NCBI RefSeq assembly: GCF_004833285.1 | Contig: NZ_STFG01000001.1 | Span: 527,118 to 591,117, forward strand | Length of the DNA: 64,000 nucleotides | From: Lampropedia puyangensis | GTDB lineage: Bacteria; Pseudomonadota; Gammaproteobacteria; Burkholderiales; Burkholderiaceae_C | Direction: 5' to 3' | In this document: piece by piece, positions 46,436-54,046 of the stretch | How the letters are laid out: each line of letters begins with the position of its first letter | Numbering within the stretch: position 1 is the first letter of the stretch | Program-made: the position numbers and the translations under genes | Notes under the pieces: model-generated | Database searches by the model: none | What the model was told of the DNA's origin: nothing | What the model saw: the letters and a program-made list of their open reading frames with translations, nothing else

Positions 46436-47749
46436 TTATTCGCCGCTTTCTTCACTGGTGCCTTGCGGATCGGGCAGACGTGAAGCTTGAACGCGCTCGA
46501 CCATCTTGCCATCCATCTCGACAATCTCAAAACGCCAGCCTTCCCATTCAATATGGTCGCCCACTTGGGGAATACGTTCGAGCAAGAGCATGAACATGCC
46601 GCTGAGGGTATGGTAGTGTCCACGCTCCTCTTCAGGCACGCTGGAGAGATTCAAGCGGTCCTTGAGTTCCACATTAGGGATAGTGCCATACAACGACCAG
46701 GAGCCGTCTTCAAGCTGGCGAGCCCAAGCGTCGTCTGCATTGCGCGATGTGAACTCGCCCGTCAAGGCTTCGGTCACATCTTGCAATGTCACAATCCCTT
46801 CTGTTTCACCATATTCATCGACAACAAATGCCATTTGCAGGCTGTTGGCGCGGAACTGATCGAGCAAAGACAGACCGGTTAAGGTCTCAGGCACATACAA
46901 GCTGGTGTGCAAGTCACGCGCAAAATCGGGACCTTGTCCGCTGCTGACACGGGCGAGCACTTGTTTGGCGTGAATGTAGCCGAGAATTTGGTCTAAACCA
47001 CCATTGCAAACCGGGAAGCGGGTGTGGCCTGACTCGATCATGCGTTGCAAGTTGACTTCGTCACTTTCATGCAGATCAACAAAGACAATGTCAGTGCGCG
47101 GGGTCATTAGTGAGCCCACTTCGCGGTCATCCAGTCGGAACACATTACGCACAATGTCATGCTCGTTTTGTTCAATCACACCTGATTGAGAGCCTTCGGC
47201 CAGCATGGCGCGGATCTCTTCTTCGGTGACGCCTTCTTCCGAGGATTGTTTTACCCCCAACAATTTCAGTAATGTGTTTGTGGAGAACGCGAGTAGCCAG
47301 ACGAATGGGCGCGTCAGCAATGCAAGCAATTGAATGGGGCGTGCAACCAAACGCGCAATCGGCTCAGGAGAAATTTGTCCCAGACGTTTAGGTACCAACT
47401 CGCCAATGACGATGGAAATATAGGTCACGCCAATCACCACCACCACTGTTGAGGCAATATTAGCCGTTCCTGCGTGCACGCCAACGGACTCCATCCAGAT
47501 TGCCAAAGGGGCAGCCAAAATAGCCTCACCTACGATACCGTTGAGCAGACCAATTGAGGTGATGCCGATTTGGATGGTCGATAGAAAACGGGTTGGGTCT
47601 TCTCCTAATTTCAACGCGGTGGCTGCGGCTTTGTCGCCGCTGTCTGCGCGCGCCTGTAAACGCGCACGCCGTGCAGTCACTAGCGCAATCTCTGACATGG
47701 CAAAAATGCCATTGAGCAGAATAAGACCGATAAGAATGAGAACTTCCAT
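46436..47749 (-). CDS. CNNM/CorC-family membrane protein with CBS domains
   Basis: A 437-residue inner-membrane protein, related to YtfL/PaeA and other CorB/CNNM proteins. Residues about 1-190 are the DUF21/CNNM membrane domain (ILLNGIFAMSEIALVTARRARL). Two CBS domains lie at about 205-335 (VGSLMTPRTDIVF, then MAFVVDEYGETEGIVTLQDV), and the CorC_HlyC domain at about 350-430. The family exports Mg2+ or polyamines; the substrate here is unknown. AGGAGG lies 7 bases before ATG 47749, but it is inside an inverted repeat that may hide it (47753-47812). Confidence 0.93.
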   Translation of the reverse strand: MEVLILIGLILLNGIFAMSEIALVTARRARLQARADSGDKAAATALKLGEDPTRFLSTIQIGITSIGLLNGIVGEAILAAPLAIWMESVGVHAGTANIASTVVVVIGVTYISIVIGELVPKRLGQISPEPIARLVARPIQLLALLTRPFVWLLAFSTNTLLKLLGVKQSSEEGVTEEEIRAMLAEGSQSGVIEQNEHDIVRNVFRLDDREVGSLMTPRTDIVFVDLHESDEVNLQRMIESGHTRFPVCNGGLDQILGYIHAKQVLARVSSGQGPDFARDLHTSLYVPETLTGLSLLDQFRANSLQMAFVVDEYGETEGIVTLQDVTEALTGEFTSRNADDAWARQLEDGSWSLYGTIPNVELKDRLNLSSVPEEERGHYHTLSGMFMLLLERIPQVGDHIEWEGWRFEIVEMDGKMVERVQASRLPDPQGTSEESGE

Positions 47750-47752
47750 GAT

Positions 47753-47812
47753 TACCCTCCTAATACGGTTACTGACGTGTCGGTGTGCTGATGACCACGG
47801 CAGAGGAGGGTA
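47753..47812 (-). promoter_or_regulatory. Inverted repeat covering the ribosome-binding site of the CorC-like gene
   Basis: In mRNA sense, TACCCTCCT (47812-47804) is perfectly complementary to AGGAGGGTA (47761-47753), which includes the Shine-Dalgarno sequence; 42 bases lie between. Pairing would hide the ribosome site 4 bases before the start codon. A shorter CGTG/CACG pairing is possible within the loop. This is the form of a translational switch, such as a thermosensor or a riboswitch expression platform, but no known aptamer is recognised. Confidence 0.5.
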
Positions 47813-47866
47813 GAGGCGCGTCGAAGTGCGTTATATGCACTGCACTTCTTAGCGAAAGGAGATACG

Positions 47867-47953
47867 TTGAAAAAACAACTGGGAGGTTCCATGGAAGAAA
47901 AAACAGCGACTTTTCGTAAAAAAATGATCAGACAAAGCAGAGTTGATCAATAG
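47867..47953 (+). CDS. Possible small ORF of 28 codons, antisense to the CorC-like leader
   Basis: TTG 47867 is preceded by AAAGGAG at 5 bases, and the in-frame ATG 47891 by GGGAGG at 4 bases; the stop TAG is at 47951. The longer product would be basic (MKKQLGGSMEEKTATFRKK and onwards), the shorter 20 residues. Two good ribosome sites in a row are suggestive, but no homologue is known to me and the neighbouring plus strand has no promoter I can defend. Confidence 0.3.
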   Translation: MKKQLGGSMEEKTATFRKKMIRQSRVDQ

Positions 47954-48090
47954 CCGCTCAGAGTTGAAAGATATATCGTAACCGAAACAGGCCTGTCTAC
48001 GCAGGCTTGCGCTGGAAATCCTTGTGGTAGTTTGTTCTTCACCACAGTGTCATCAGCCTGGCATGTATCCGTTTTTCAACTGGACGGCGC

Positions 48091-48849
48091 TCACTTAGGC
48101 GCAAGGCGAATAGCACCGTCAAGCCGAATCACTTCGCCGTTGAGCATGTCGTTTTCAATGATATGCAGGGCTAGTTTCGCGTAATCCTGTGGAGTGCCCA
48201 AGCGACTTGGGAATGGCACATTGGCTGCCAGTGCGTCCTGCACCTCTTGGGGCATGCCAAACAGCATCGGTGTACCGAAAATGCCGGGGGCTATCGTCAT
48301 ATTGCGAATACCGTCACGCGCCAAGTCGCGCGCGATGGGTAATGTCATGGCCACTATGCCGCCTTTGGATGCGCTGTAGGCTGCTTGGCCAATTTGACCG
48401 TCGTAGGCCGCAACACTGGCCGTAGAAATGAGAACACCGCGCTCGCCAGTAGCCTCGGGCTCGTTATCCAGCATGGCCGTCGCAGCGAGGCGAATCATAT
48501 TGAAACTGCCAATCAAATTGATCTGGATAGTTTTGCTGAATGCAGCTAGATCGTGCGCTCCTTTTTTGCCAGCCGTTTTTTGTGCCGGAGCAATGCCGGC
48601 ACAATTAATCAAGCCAGAAAGCCGGCCTAACTTGACTGCTGCGGCAACGGCTGCTTGACCATCGGTTTCTGATGTGACATCCGTTTTAATGAATGTGCCG
48701 CCAATTTCGCGCGCTACTAGTTCGCCTTTGTCAGCCTGCAGATCAGCCAAAACGACTTTGGCCCCACGTTCTGCCAGCATGCGTGCAGTGCCTTCGCCTA
48801 AGCCGGATGCGCCACCTGTGACGATAAAAACATTATTTTGAATGTGCAT
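48091..48849 (-). CDS. SDR-family dehydrogenase (3-hydroxyacyl-CoA dehydrogenase type II-like)
   Basis: An NAD(P)-dependent oxidoreductase of 252 residues. The cofactor loop is [16 protein letters not shown], the next acidic Asp after it (ADL) favours NAD+, and [10 protein letters not shown] follows. The catalytic Ser is in [12 protein letters not shown] and the Tyr-x3-Lys in AAYSASKGG. The long insertion before the catalytic strand resembles human HSD17B10, a 3-hydroxyacyl-CoA dehydrogenase. No other fatty-acid oxidation genes lie nearby. Confidence 0.9.
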   Translation of the reverse strand: MHIQNNVFIVTGGASGLGEGTARMLAERGAKVVLADLQADKGELVAREIGGTFIKTDVTSETDGQAAVAAAVKLGRLSGLINCAGIAPAQKTAGKKGAHDLAAFSKTIQINLIGSFNMIRLAATAMLDNEPEATGERGVLISTASVAAYDGQIGQAAYSASKGGIVAMTLPIARDLARDGIRNMTIAPGIFGTPMLFGMPQEVQDALAANVPFPSRLGTPQDYAKLALHIIENDMLNGEVIRLDGAIRLAPK

Positions 48850-49004
48850 GAAGTCTCCTGATTGTGCTGTGTTATTGATGGCTGTTTTGATTCAGCCTCA
48901 TGCGAGGTGTGCAAATCATTATAGGGAGCCGAGGCTTTGCAAAAGTGCATGCATGTCTCTGCTGCTTTGCAGTGACGGGCTCCATCTTTGCGCAAACGTT
49001 GCGT
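48850..49004. other. Spacer upstream of the SDR gene
   Basis: About 155 bases between the SDR start and the tRNA terminator. It should hold the SDR promoter. No gene or clear box pair is visible. Confidence 0.4.
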
Positions 49005-49046
49005 CAAAAATAAAAAAGCGACACTGTGTTTTTCACATGTGTCGCT
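49005..49046 (-). terminator. Rho-independent terminator after tRNA-Leu
   Basis: GCGACAC (49018-49024) and GTGTCGC (49039-49045) form the outer stem, extended by TGTG/CACA around a T5 loop. On the minus strand a TTTTTTATTTTT tract follows. It lies about 40 bases after the tRNA 3' end. Confidence 0.92.
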
Positions 49047-49085
49047 TCGTAAGAGGTCTTGTAAGACCTTGATTTTGCTTGTAAA

Positions 49086-49177
49086 TGGTGCCCCGGGCCG
49101 GAATCGAACCGGCACGCCCCTTAACGGTAAGCGGCAGATTTTAAGTCTGCTGTGTCTACCAGTTCCACCACCGGGGC
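49086..49177 (-). tRNA. tRNA-Leu (anticodon UAA), CCA encoded
   Basis: A class II tRNA of 92 bases including CCA. The acceptor arms are GCCCCGG at 49177-49171 and CCGGGGC at 49096-49090, with discriminator A. The anticodon loop CTTAAAA is flanked by CAGA and TCTG, giving anticodon TAA. A long variable arm and the T arm CCGGTTCGATTCCGG follow. This reads UUA and UUG codons. Confidence 0.97.
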
Positions 49178-49179
49178 TT

Positions 49180-49208
49180 GCAACAAACGGCGTATCGCTG
49201 TTTGTTGC
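49180..49208 (-). promoter_or_regulatory. Hairpin abutting the 5' end of tRNA-Leu
   Basis: GCAACAAACGGCG (49180-49192) pairs along 13 positions with 49196-49208, with one G-U pair and a TAT triloop. It ends 2 bases from the mature tRNA. It has no T run, so it is unlikely to be a terminator of coaBC. It could be a structure in the tRNA leader or a protein site. Confidence 0.5.
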
Positions 49209-49284
49209 GAGTCGGCATTCTACTTCAATGCAGCGCTTACCTTTTGGAAGTTATGAGGCAAATTGTTGGCAGCGATGGCAAGGT

Positions 49285-50586
49285 TCAATTTTTTGGGAGG
49301 CGCTTTGCAATTTCTTGAAGTAATTGCTTGGCTAATTCCCGCTTACTGGCCCTTGGTAGTTCTACGTGGCCGCTGTCATCAAAAATAGTCAGGATATTGT
49401 CGTCTTGGCCAAAAGTGTTCGGACCAATATTGCCTACCAGTAGAGGAATCCCTTTTCGCTTGCGTTTGGCGCTGGCAAATTCGACCAGATTGTCGCTTTC
49501 AGCAGCAAAGCCCACGCAGTACAACCGCCCTGATTGTGCTGTTGTTGAGCGGGCGATGGAAGCCAAGATGTCAGGGTTTTCCACGAAATTCAACTGAGGT
49601 GTACTTTCCCCTTCCGCTTTTTTGATTTTGTGCTCAGCAATTTGAGCAGGGCGCCAATCGGCCACGGCTGCGGTTGCAATGAAGATGTCTGCAGTGGTTG
49701 ACTGTGTCAGCGCAGCATCAAGCATTTGCTGGGCAGATTGAACGTCCAGACGTTGCACATTGCGGGGTGTGGGCAGTGCGACTGGGCCACTGATCAAGGT
49801 CACTTGTGCCCCTGCTTCTTGCGCAGCCTGTGCAATGGCGTAGCCCATTTTTCCGCTCGAACGATTGGTGATGCCGCGCACTGGATCGATCGCTTCAAAG
49901 GTGGGGCCTGCGGTGATCAGGATACGTTTGCCAGCAAGGACTTTTGGGGTGAAATGGGCAATGACGTCATGCACGATCTGTGCGGGTTCGAGCATTCGCC
50001 CATCACCGGTTTCGCCGCATGCTTGTAAACCATTGCCTACGCCGAGGATAGTGGCGCCATCCTGCGTGATTTGCTGCATGTTACGCGCTGTGGCTGGGTG
50101 CAGCCACATTTCGCGGTTCATTGCGGGCGCAATCAATAAAGGAATTTTTCCAATGGGGCGGGCCAAGCACATCAAACTCAGCAACTCATCGCTGCGCCCT
50201 TGCGCCAGGCGAGCGATGAAGTCAGCGCTGCAAGGTGCCAGCACCATGGCGTCGGCTTCACGGCTGAGGTTGATGTGGGCCATGTTATTGTCTGGACGGG
50301 CATCCCATTGGGAGATGTAGACAGGTCGGCCAGACAAGGCCTGCATGGTCGTAGGGGTGATGAATTCGCAGGCCGCTTCGGTCATGACGACCTGAACGGT
50401 GGCCCCTGCTTTTATCAGCTGGCGACACAGCTCTGCACTTTTGTAGCATGCCACGCCCCCTGTCAGCCCTAAAAGAATGTGCTTACCAGCCAGTTCAGCT
50501 GGGGCTGTAGTTGAAATGGCGGGCTCTGCCTCATCAGGGGTTGGAACTGGGCTGTGGTAGGTAATGGGGGATGGTGGTTTTTGCAT
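49285..50586 (-). CDS. coaBC: Bifunctional phosphopantothenoylcysteine decarboxylase/synthetase
   Basis: Joins cysteine to phosphopantothenate (CoaB) and decarboxylates the product (CoaC), using FMN and CTP. It has 433 residues from ATG 50586. The CoaC part (about 35-215) shows ILLGLTGGVACYKSAEL, the catalytic-His region NMAHINLSREADAM, PAMNREMW and the substrate flap ACGETGDGRM. The CoaB part (about 220-430) shows TAGPTFEAIDPVRGITN and AAVADWRP. The N-terminal 30 residues are an unusual Pro/Ser-rich extension. ATG 50613 and 50634 are alternative starts with no better ribosome site. Confidence 0.95.
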   Translation of the reverse strand: MQKPPSPITYHSPVPTPDEAEPAISTTAPAELAGKHILLGLTGGVACYKSAELCRQLIKAGATVQVVMTEAACEFITPTTMQALSGRPVYISQWDARPDNNMAHINLSREADAMVLAPCSADFIARLAQGRSDELLSLMCLARPIGKIPLLIAPAMNREMWLHPATARNMQQITQDGATILGVGNGLQACGETGDGRMLEPAQIVHDVIAHFTPKVLAGKRILITAGPTFEAIDPVRGITNRSSGKMGYAIAQAAQEAGAQVTLISGPVALPTPRNVQRLDVQSAQQMLDAALTQSTTADIFIATAAVADWRPAQIAEHKIKKAEGESTPQLNFVENPDILASIARSTTAQSGRLYCVGFAAESDNLVEFASAKRKRKGIPLLVGNIGPNTFGQDDNILTIFDDSGHVELPRASKRELAKQLLQEIAKRLPKN

Positions 50587-50947
50587 GGTGAGTGAGGGGC
50601 AATGCAGAGCCATTGTCCCGATGGGAGGCTGCATGATTGCGCAATGCGCGTGTCGTTTTTGTCAATCTTGGACTGGCCGGTGTTCTTGGACGCGCAGTTG
50701 CACCGTGCGTCGCAATCGTTCAGTCTAATAGATATCTTGTTTCCCCGCGTGCCTCAGCTGAGGCGAACGCTGCTTTTGCATTTACTGTCTGCGCAGATGG
50801 TGTTGAACCTGCCATTGCTTGAAACGCACAATTCATCAGGTGCTCAAGTTCGCTCGGCTGGAGCAGGTGGTTTTGCGCATCGCGAGGCATCTTTTCTAGA
50901 ATGCAAAGCCTGCAGATAGAAACAAACACAACCCAAAGGAGACATGC
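50587..50947. other. Divergent intergenic region, coaBC / hydrolase lipoprotein
   Basis: About 360 bases with no convincing gene; it should contain both promoters. A perfect 14-base palindrome, GCCTCAGCTGAGGC, lies at 50751-50764 and is listed separately. AAAGGAGA before 50948 is the ribosome site of the lipoprotein. Confidence 0.5.
50751..50764. promoter_or_regulatory. Perfect 14-base palindrome
   Basis: GCCTCAGCTGAGGC reads the same on both strands with no spacer, in the middle of a divergent promoter region. This fits an operator for a dimeric regulator, but no family is indicated and no second copy was seen. Confidence 0.3.
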
Positions 50948-52321
50948 ATGCAGCAAAAAATCGTACTGAAAGGTTTAGCGATAGTTGTCGTGGCGGTACT
51001 CGTGGCCTGTGGTTCAGGCGCGGAGCATCAGGCTGCAGACCCGATTCTGCGTGAGGAGTTGGCACCAGTGGCTGTTGCTTGTCCGGTGCAGGTACCGCGT
51101 GATGCGCGCTGCCTTGGCGGCAAGGATTTCAATGGGGCTTACTACTTGATTGCCATTCCTGCAAATTGGCAAGGTGATTTGGTGATGCATGCGCACGGTG
51201 GGCCAGCCTTGGGTGCTCCGACCATGGCGCGGGTTGAAGATGATCTGGGTCGATGGTCCATCATGGTGCGTGCGGGATATGCATGGGCTGGCTCATCGTA
51301 TCGCCAAGGTGGTGTGGCAGTGCGCGCTGCGGCAGAGGATACGGAGCGACTGCGCCGTATCTTTCACGCTTTTGTTGAGAAACCCACGCATACGTTCTTA
51401 CATGGCCAGTCTTGGGGGGCTAGTGTTGCTGCTAAGACGGCAGAAATGTTCGCTTCAAATAGTGCGCAAAATCAACCATACGATGCGCTCCTTTTGACAA
51501 ACGGCGTTCTGGCAGGTGGCACGCATTCGTACGATGTCAGGTTGGATTTGCGCGTGGTTTACCAATACCTGTGTGGCAATCATCCACGGCCAACAGAACA
51601 GCAGTACCCGCTCAATATTGGGTATCCGGCAGGTGCAACAATCAACAATGCCAACATTGCAGCAAGAACACAGGAATGCTTGGGGCTTGAAATGCCGAGG
51701 GCGCAGCGCACAGCGCAGCAACAAGCCAATATTGATACGATCGTGCGCGTTGTCCGTATCCCTGAAGACGCGATTCAATCACACCTCAATTGGGGAACAA
51801 GGCACTTTCAGGAGATCGTGAGCAAACGCACAGCTGGTGTCAGTCCATTTGGTAATACCGGTGTGCGCTATAGCGGCTCCAGCGACGACGCGGCCTTGAA
51901 CGCAGGCGTGGAGCGTTTTGTGGCAGATCCGAAAGCGTATGCAATGCTAGCGCATGATACTGATTTGACGGGGGCAATAGCTGTGCCGATTTTGAGTGTC
52001 AAGTGGATCAATGATCCAACTGCCTTTGTGGAGTTGGATCATTTTTTCAAAAAAACCATGGATGCCGCTGGTGCGGGCGATCGTCTCGTTCAAACCTTTA
52101 CGCGCACAGGCACGCACAGTTACCTCAATGATGCAAGTTATGTGGGCTTGATGCAGGCGCTATCTGATTGGGTACACGGCGGCCAGAAGCCCACACCACA
52201 GGGCGTTGCCGAGCGCTGCGAGCAAGCGTCTTCGCAATACGGCGCGCAATGCACGTTTGAGCCGCTCTACCAACCGAAACCGTTGGCAACTCGCGTGCCT
52301 GAACGCCAGCGGCCACAGTGA
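50948..52321 (+). CDS. Alpha/beta-hydrolase lipoprotein
   Basis: A 457-residue predicted lipoprotein; the leader ends in VLVACG (Cys near residue 21). The mature protein looks like a secreted alpha/beta hydrolase. The oxyanion segment is MHAHGGPALG, the nucleophile elbow is LHGQSWGAS (Ser near residue 155), and a His near THSYLND towards the C terminus could complete the triad. The insertion between about residues 195 and 310 could form a lid. An esterase or peptidase role is likely; the substrate is unknown. It converges on the Na/Pi transporter gene with 14 bases between the stops. Confidence 0.8.
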   Translation: MQQKIVLKGLAIVVVAVLVACGSGAEHQAADPILREELAPVAVACPVQVPRDARCLGGKDFNGAYYLIAIPANWQGDLVMHAHGGPALGAPTMARVEDDLGRWSIMVRAGYAWAGSSYRQGGVAVRAAAEDTERLRRIFHAFVEKPTHTFLHGQSWGASVAAKTAEMFASNSAQNQPYDALLLTNGVLAGGTHSYDVRLDLRVVYQYLCGNHPRPTEQQYPLNIGYPAGATINNANIAARTQECLGLEMPRAQRTAQQQANIDTIVRVVRIPEDAIQSHLNWGTRHFQEIVSKRTAGVSPFGNTGVRYSGSSDDAALNAGVERFVADPKAYAMLAHDTDLTGAIAVPILSVKWINDPTAFVELDHFFKKTMDAAGAGDRLVQTFTRTGTHSYLNDASYVGLMQALSDWVHGGQKPTPQGVAERCEQASSQYGAQCTFEPLYQPKPLATRVPERQRPQ

Positions 52322-52335
52322 TAGATTCGAGGGCA

Positions 52336-53931
52336 TTACTCTTTGAACAAGGCGCGTGCCTCGCCCAGCGATTGGGCGATTCGGGTGATGTGTTTGCTCA
52401 GGCGCTCTAGCCAACGTTGTGCAGTCAATTGTTCAAGCGCTGTGGCCGGGGTGATGTGCTCATTGACCGCACCTTCTACCACGTTGCGCCGAGCTTGGCT
52501 TTGGTGCTCATGAACCCATTCAGTGATTTGTCTCAGCTCCTCTGACACCTCTTCTTGCACAACAACGCTATCGTCTGTGAGCCACATCGCCGTTTGCTCC
52601 AGCGTAGGGGGTAGGCGGCTGGCTAAGGCCCACAATGCAGGCTGCTCGCGTAGCGTGTCTGCGTGGCTGATGCCTGCCAAGTCGTCGCGCAACACCCGGG
52701 TTTGGTCCAGTAGCAGTAACAGGTGCATGAGGCGCTGCTGGTCTGCAGCTGACTGAGGTGCGGGCAACTTGGTGATGTAGCTGTCTACTGCGTGCAGCAA
52801 TTTGTCCAAACTTATCCCACTTTTATTGGAAGCTAAAGGCTGGCCTTGGAGTCGTTGTGCCAGCAAATGGCAGGTGTCTGCCAAGCCCAGGCTGATGGTT
52901 TTTTCTGCCGCTGCAATGGCCAAGGCAGGTACAGACAGTAAGGTGTTATCGAGCATGCGCAAACCCGGAGGTGCATGCTCTTTGATCATGCGGCTGACCA
53001 GCCTGGCTAGCCCTTGCGTTTGCGGCAAAAAGACTGCAGCGCCCAATACACTGAATGTGGTGTGGAATGCGGCCAGTGCTAATGCAGTGTTGACACCGTC
53101 GTGGCGCATGCCCCAAACATGTACGCCCCAGAGAAACAGAGGCTGCAGAATGACAAACGCCAATAGGGCTGAGCCAAGGTTAAAGAGCAAATGCACAAGT
53201 GCGGTGCGTTTGGCATTGGCCGTGCCTCCAACCGCGGCAAGCAAAGCCGTGGCTGTGGTGCCAATGTTTTGGCCGATGACCAGTGCCATGGCCTGCGAGA
53301 AATCAATGGCCCCGCTTGAAAGTGCCGCGAGGGTCGTTGCCAGTGCCGCGCTGGAGGCTTGCAGCACGATGGTCATTACCAAACCAATGAGAATCAAAAG
53401 CAATTGGGCGCCAATGCCAGGTGATGCAAATGCGCTCAGATCCACTTGAGTGGCTAAACCTGCCATGGCTTGCTGTAGGAAATCAATGCCGACAAAAATC
53501 AAGCCAAAACCTGCCATAGTCAGCCCAGCGAGAGCAGCGCGGTCTTTGCATAGCAGCTTCATGATGGCACCAATGCCGATGATGGGCATTGCCAGACTGG
53601 AAATGGAAAATTTCATACCCAGTAGCGTGACAATCCAGCCTGTACTGGTGGAGCCAATATTGGCGCCAATGATCACGCCGATGGCATTTTGGAATGTCAG
53701 CAAACCTGCGCTGACAAAGCCGATGGTGGCCATGGTCGTTGCAGTTGATGATTGCACCGCTGCGGTTGCCCCCATGCCTGCCAGCATGGCTTTGAGGGGC
53801 TTGCCCGTTAAACGGGCCAAGCCTGAACGCAGGGCTTCGCCGGCTATGGCTTTGAGACTGTCTGACATCAGCACCATCCCAAGCAAGAATAGTCCTATGC
53901 CGCCGGCCAGCGTGCTGAGTGTTGCGATCAC
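52336..53931 (-). CDS. Na+/phosphate symporter family protein with PhoU-like domain
   Basis: A 531-residue inner-membrane protein of the NptA/YjbB (Na/Pi cotransporter II) family, which moves phosphate with Na+ or exports it. The two inverted repeats are visible as ATAAVQSSTATTMATIGFV (about 55-73) and LQASSAALATTLAALSSG (about 190), each with a QSS- or QAS-type motif, plus GANIGSTSTG and GQNIGTTATA. About ten membrane segments fill residues 1-310. Residues 340-531 are helical and PhoU-like. The start appears to be GTG 53931. Confidence 0.92.
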   Translation of the reverse strand: MIATLSTLAGGIGLFLLGMVLMSDSLKAIAGEALRSGLARLTGKPLKAMLAGMGATAAVQSSTATTMATIGFVSAGLLTFQNAIGVIIGANIGSTSTGWIVTLLGMKFSISSLAMPIIGIGAIMKLLCKDRAALAGLTMAGFGLIFVGIDFLQQAMAGLATQVDLSAFASPGIGAQLLLILIGLVMTIVLQASSAALATTLAALSSGAIDFSQAMALVIGQNIGTTATALLAAVGGTANAKRTALVHLLFNLGSALLAFVILQPLFLWGVHVWGMRHDGVNTALALAAFHTTFSVLGAAVFLPQTQGLARLVSRMIKEHAPPGLRMLDNTLLSVPALAIAAAEKTISLGLADTCHLLAQRLQGQPLASNKSGISLDKLLHAVDSYITKLPAPQSAADQQRLMHLLLLLDQTRVLRDDLAGISHADTLREQPALWALASRLPPTLEQTAMWLTDDSVVVQEEVSEELRQITEWVHEHQSQARRNVVEGAVNEHITPATALEQLTAQRWLERLSKHITRIAQSLGEARALFKE

Positions 53932-54046
53932 GAACGCTTTCTAATGGTTTTTTGGAAAGTGTGGATTTAGAGATGTTTGGGGATGCCTCCACCGCTTTAG
54001 AGGCTGCGCAAGTTTGTTTTTGCCAGCCTCTAAAGTTCGATGATTT

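Larger units (their letters stand above)
47750..48090. other. Region between CorC-like and SDR genes
   Basis: About 340 bases between two minus-strand genes. It holds the leader of the CorC-like gene, a perfect 7-bp inverted repeat GAAGTGC/GCACTTC at 47823-47848, and a plus-strand small ORF at 47867-47953. Nothing else is clear in 47954-48090. Confidence 0.5.

Noticed and set aside
47750..47880. Possible yybP-ykoY (Mn2+) riboswitch before the CorC-like gene
   Set aside because: The conserved core sequences of that class are not present; only the hidden ribosome site is seen.
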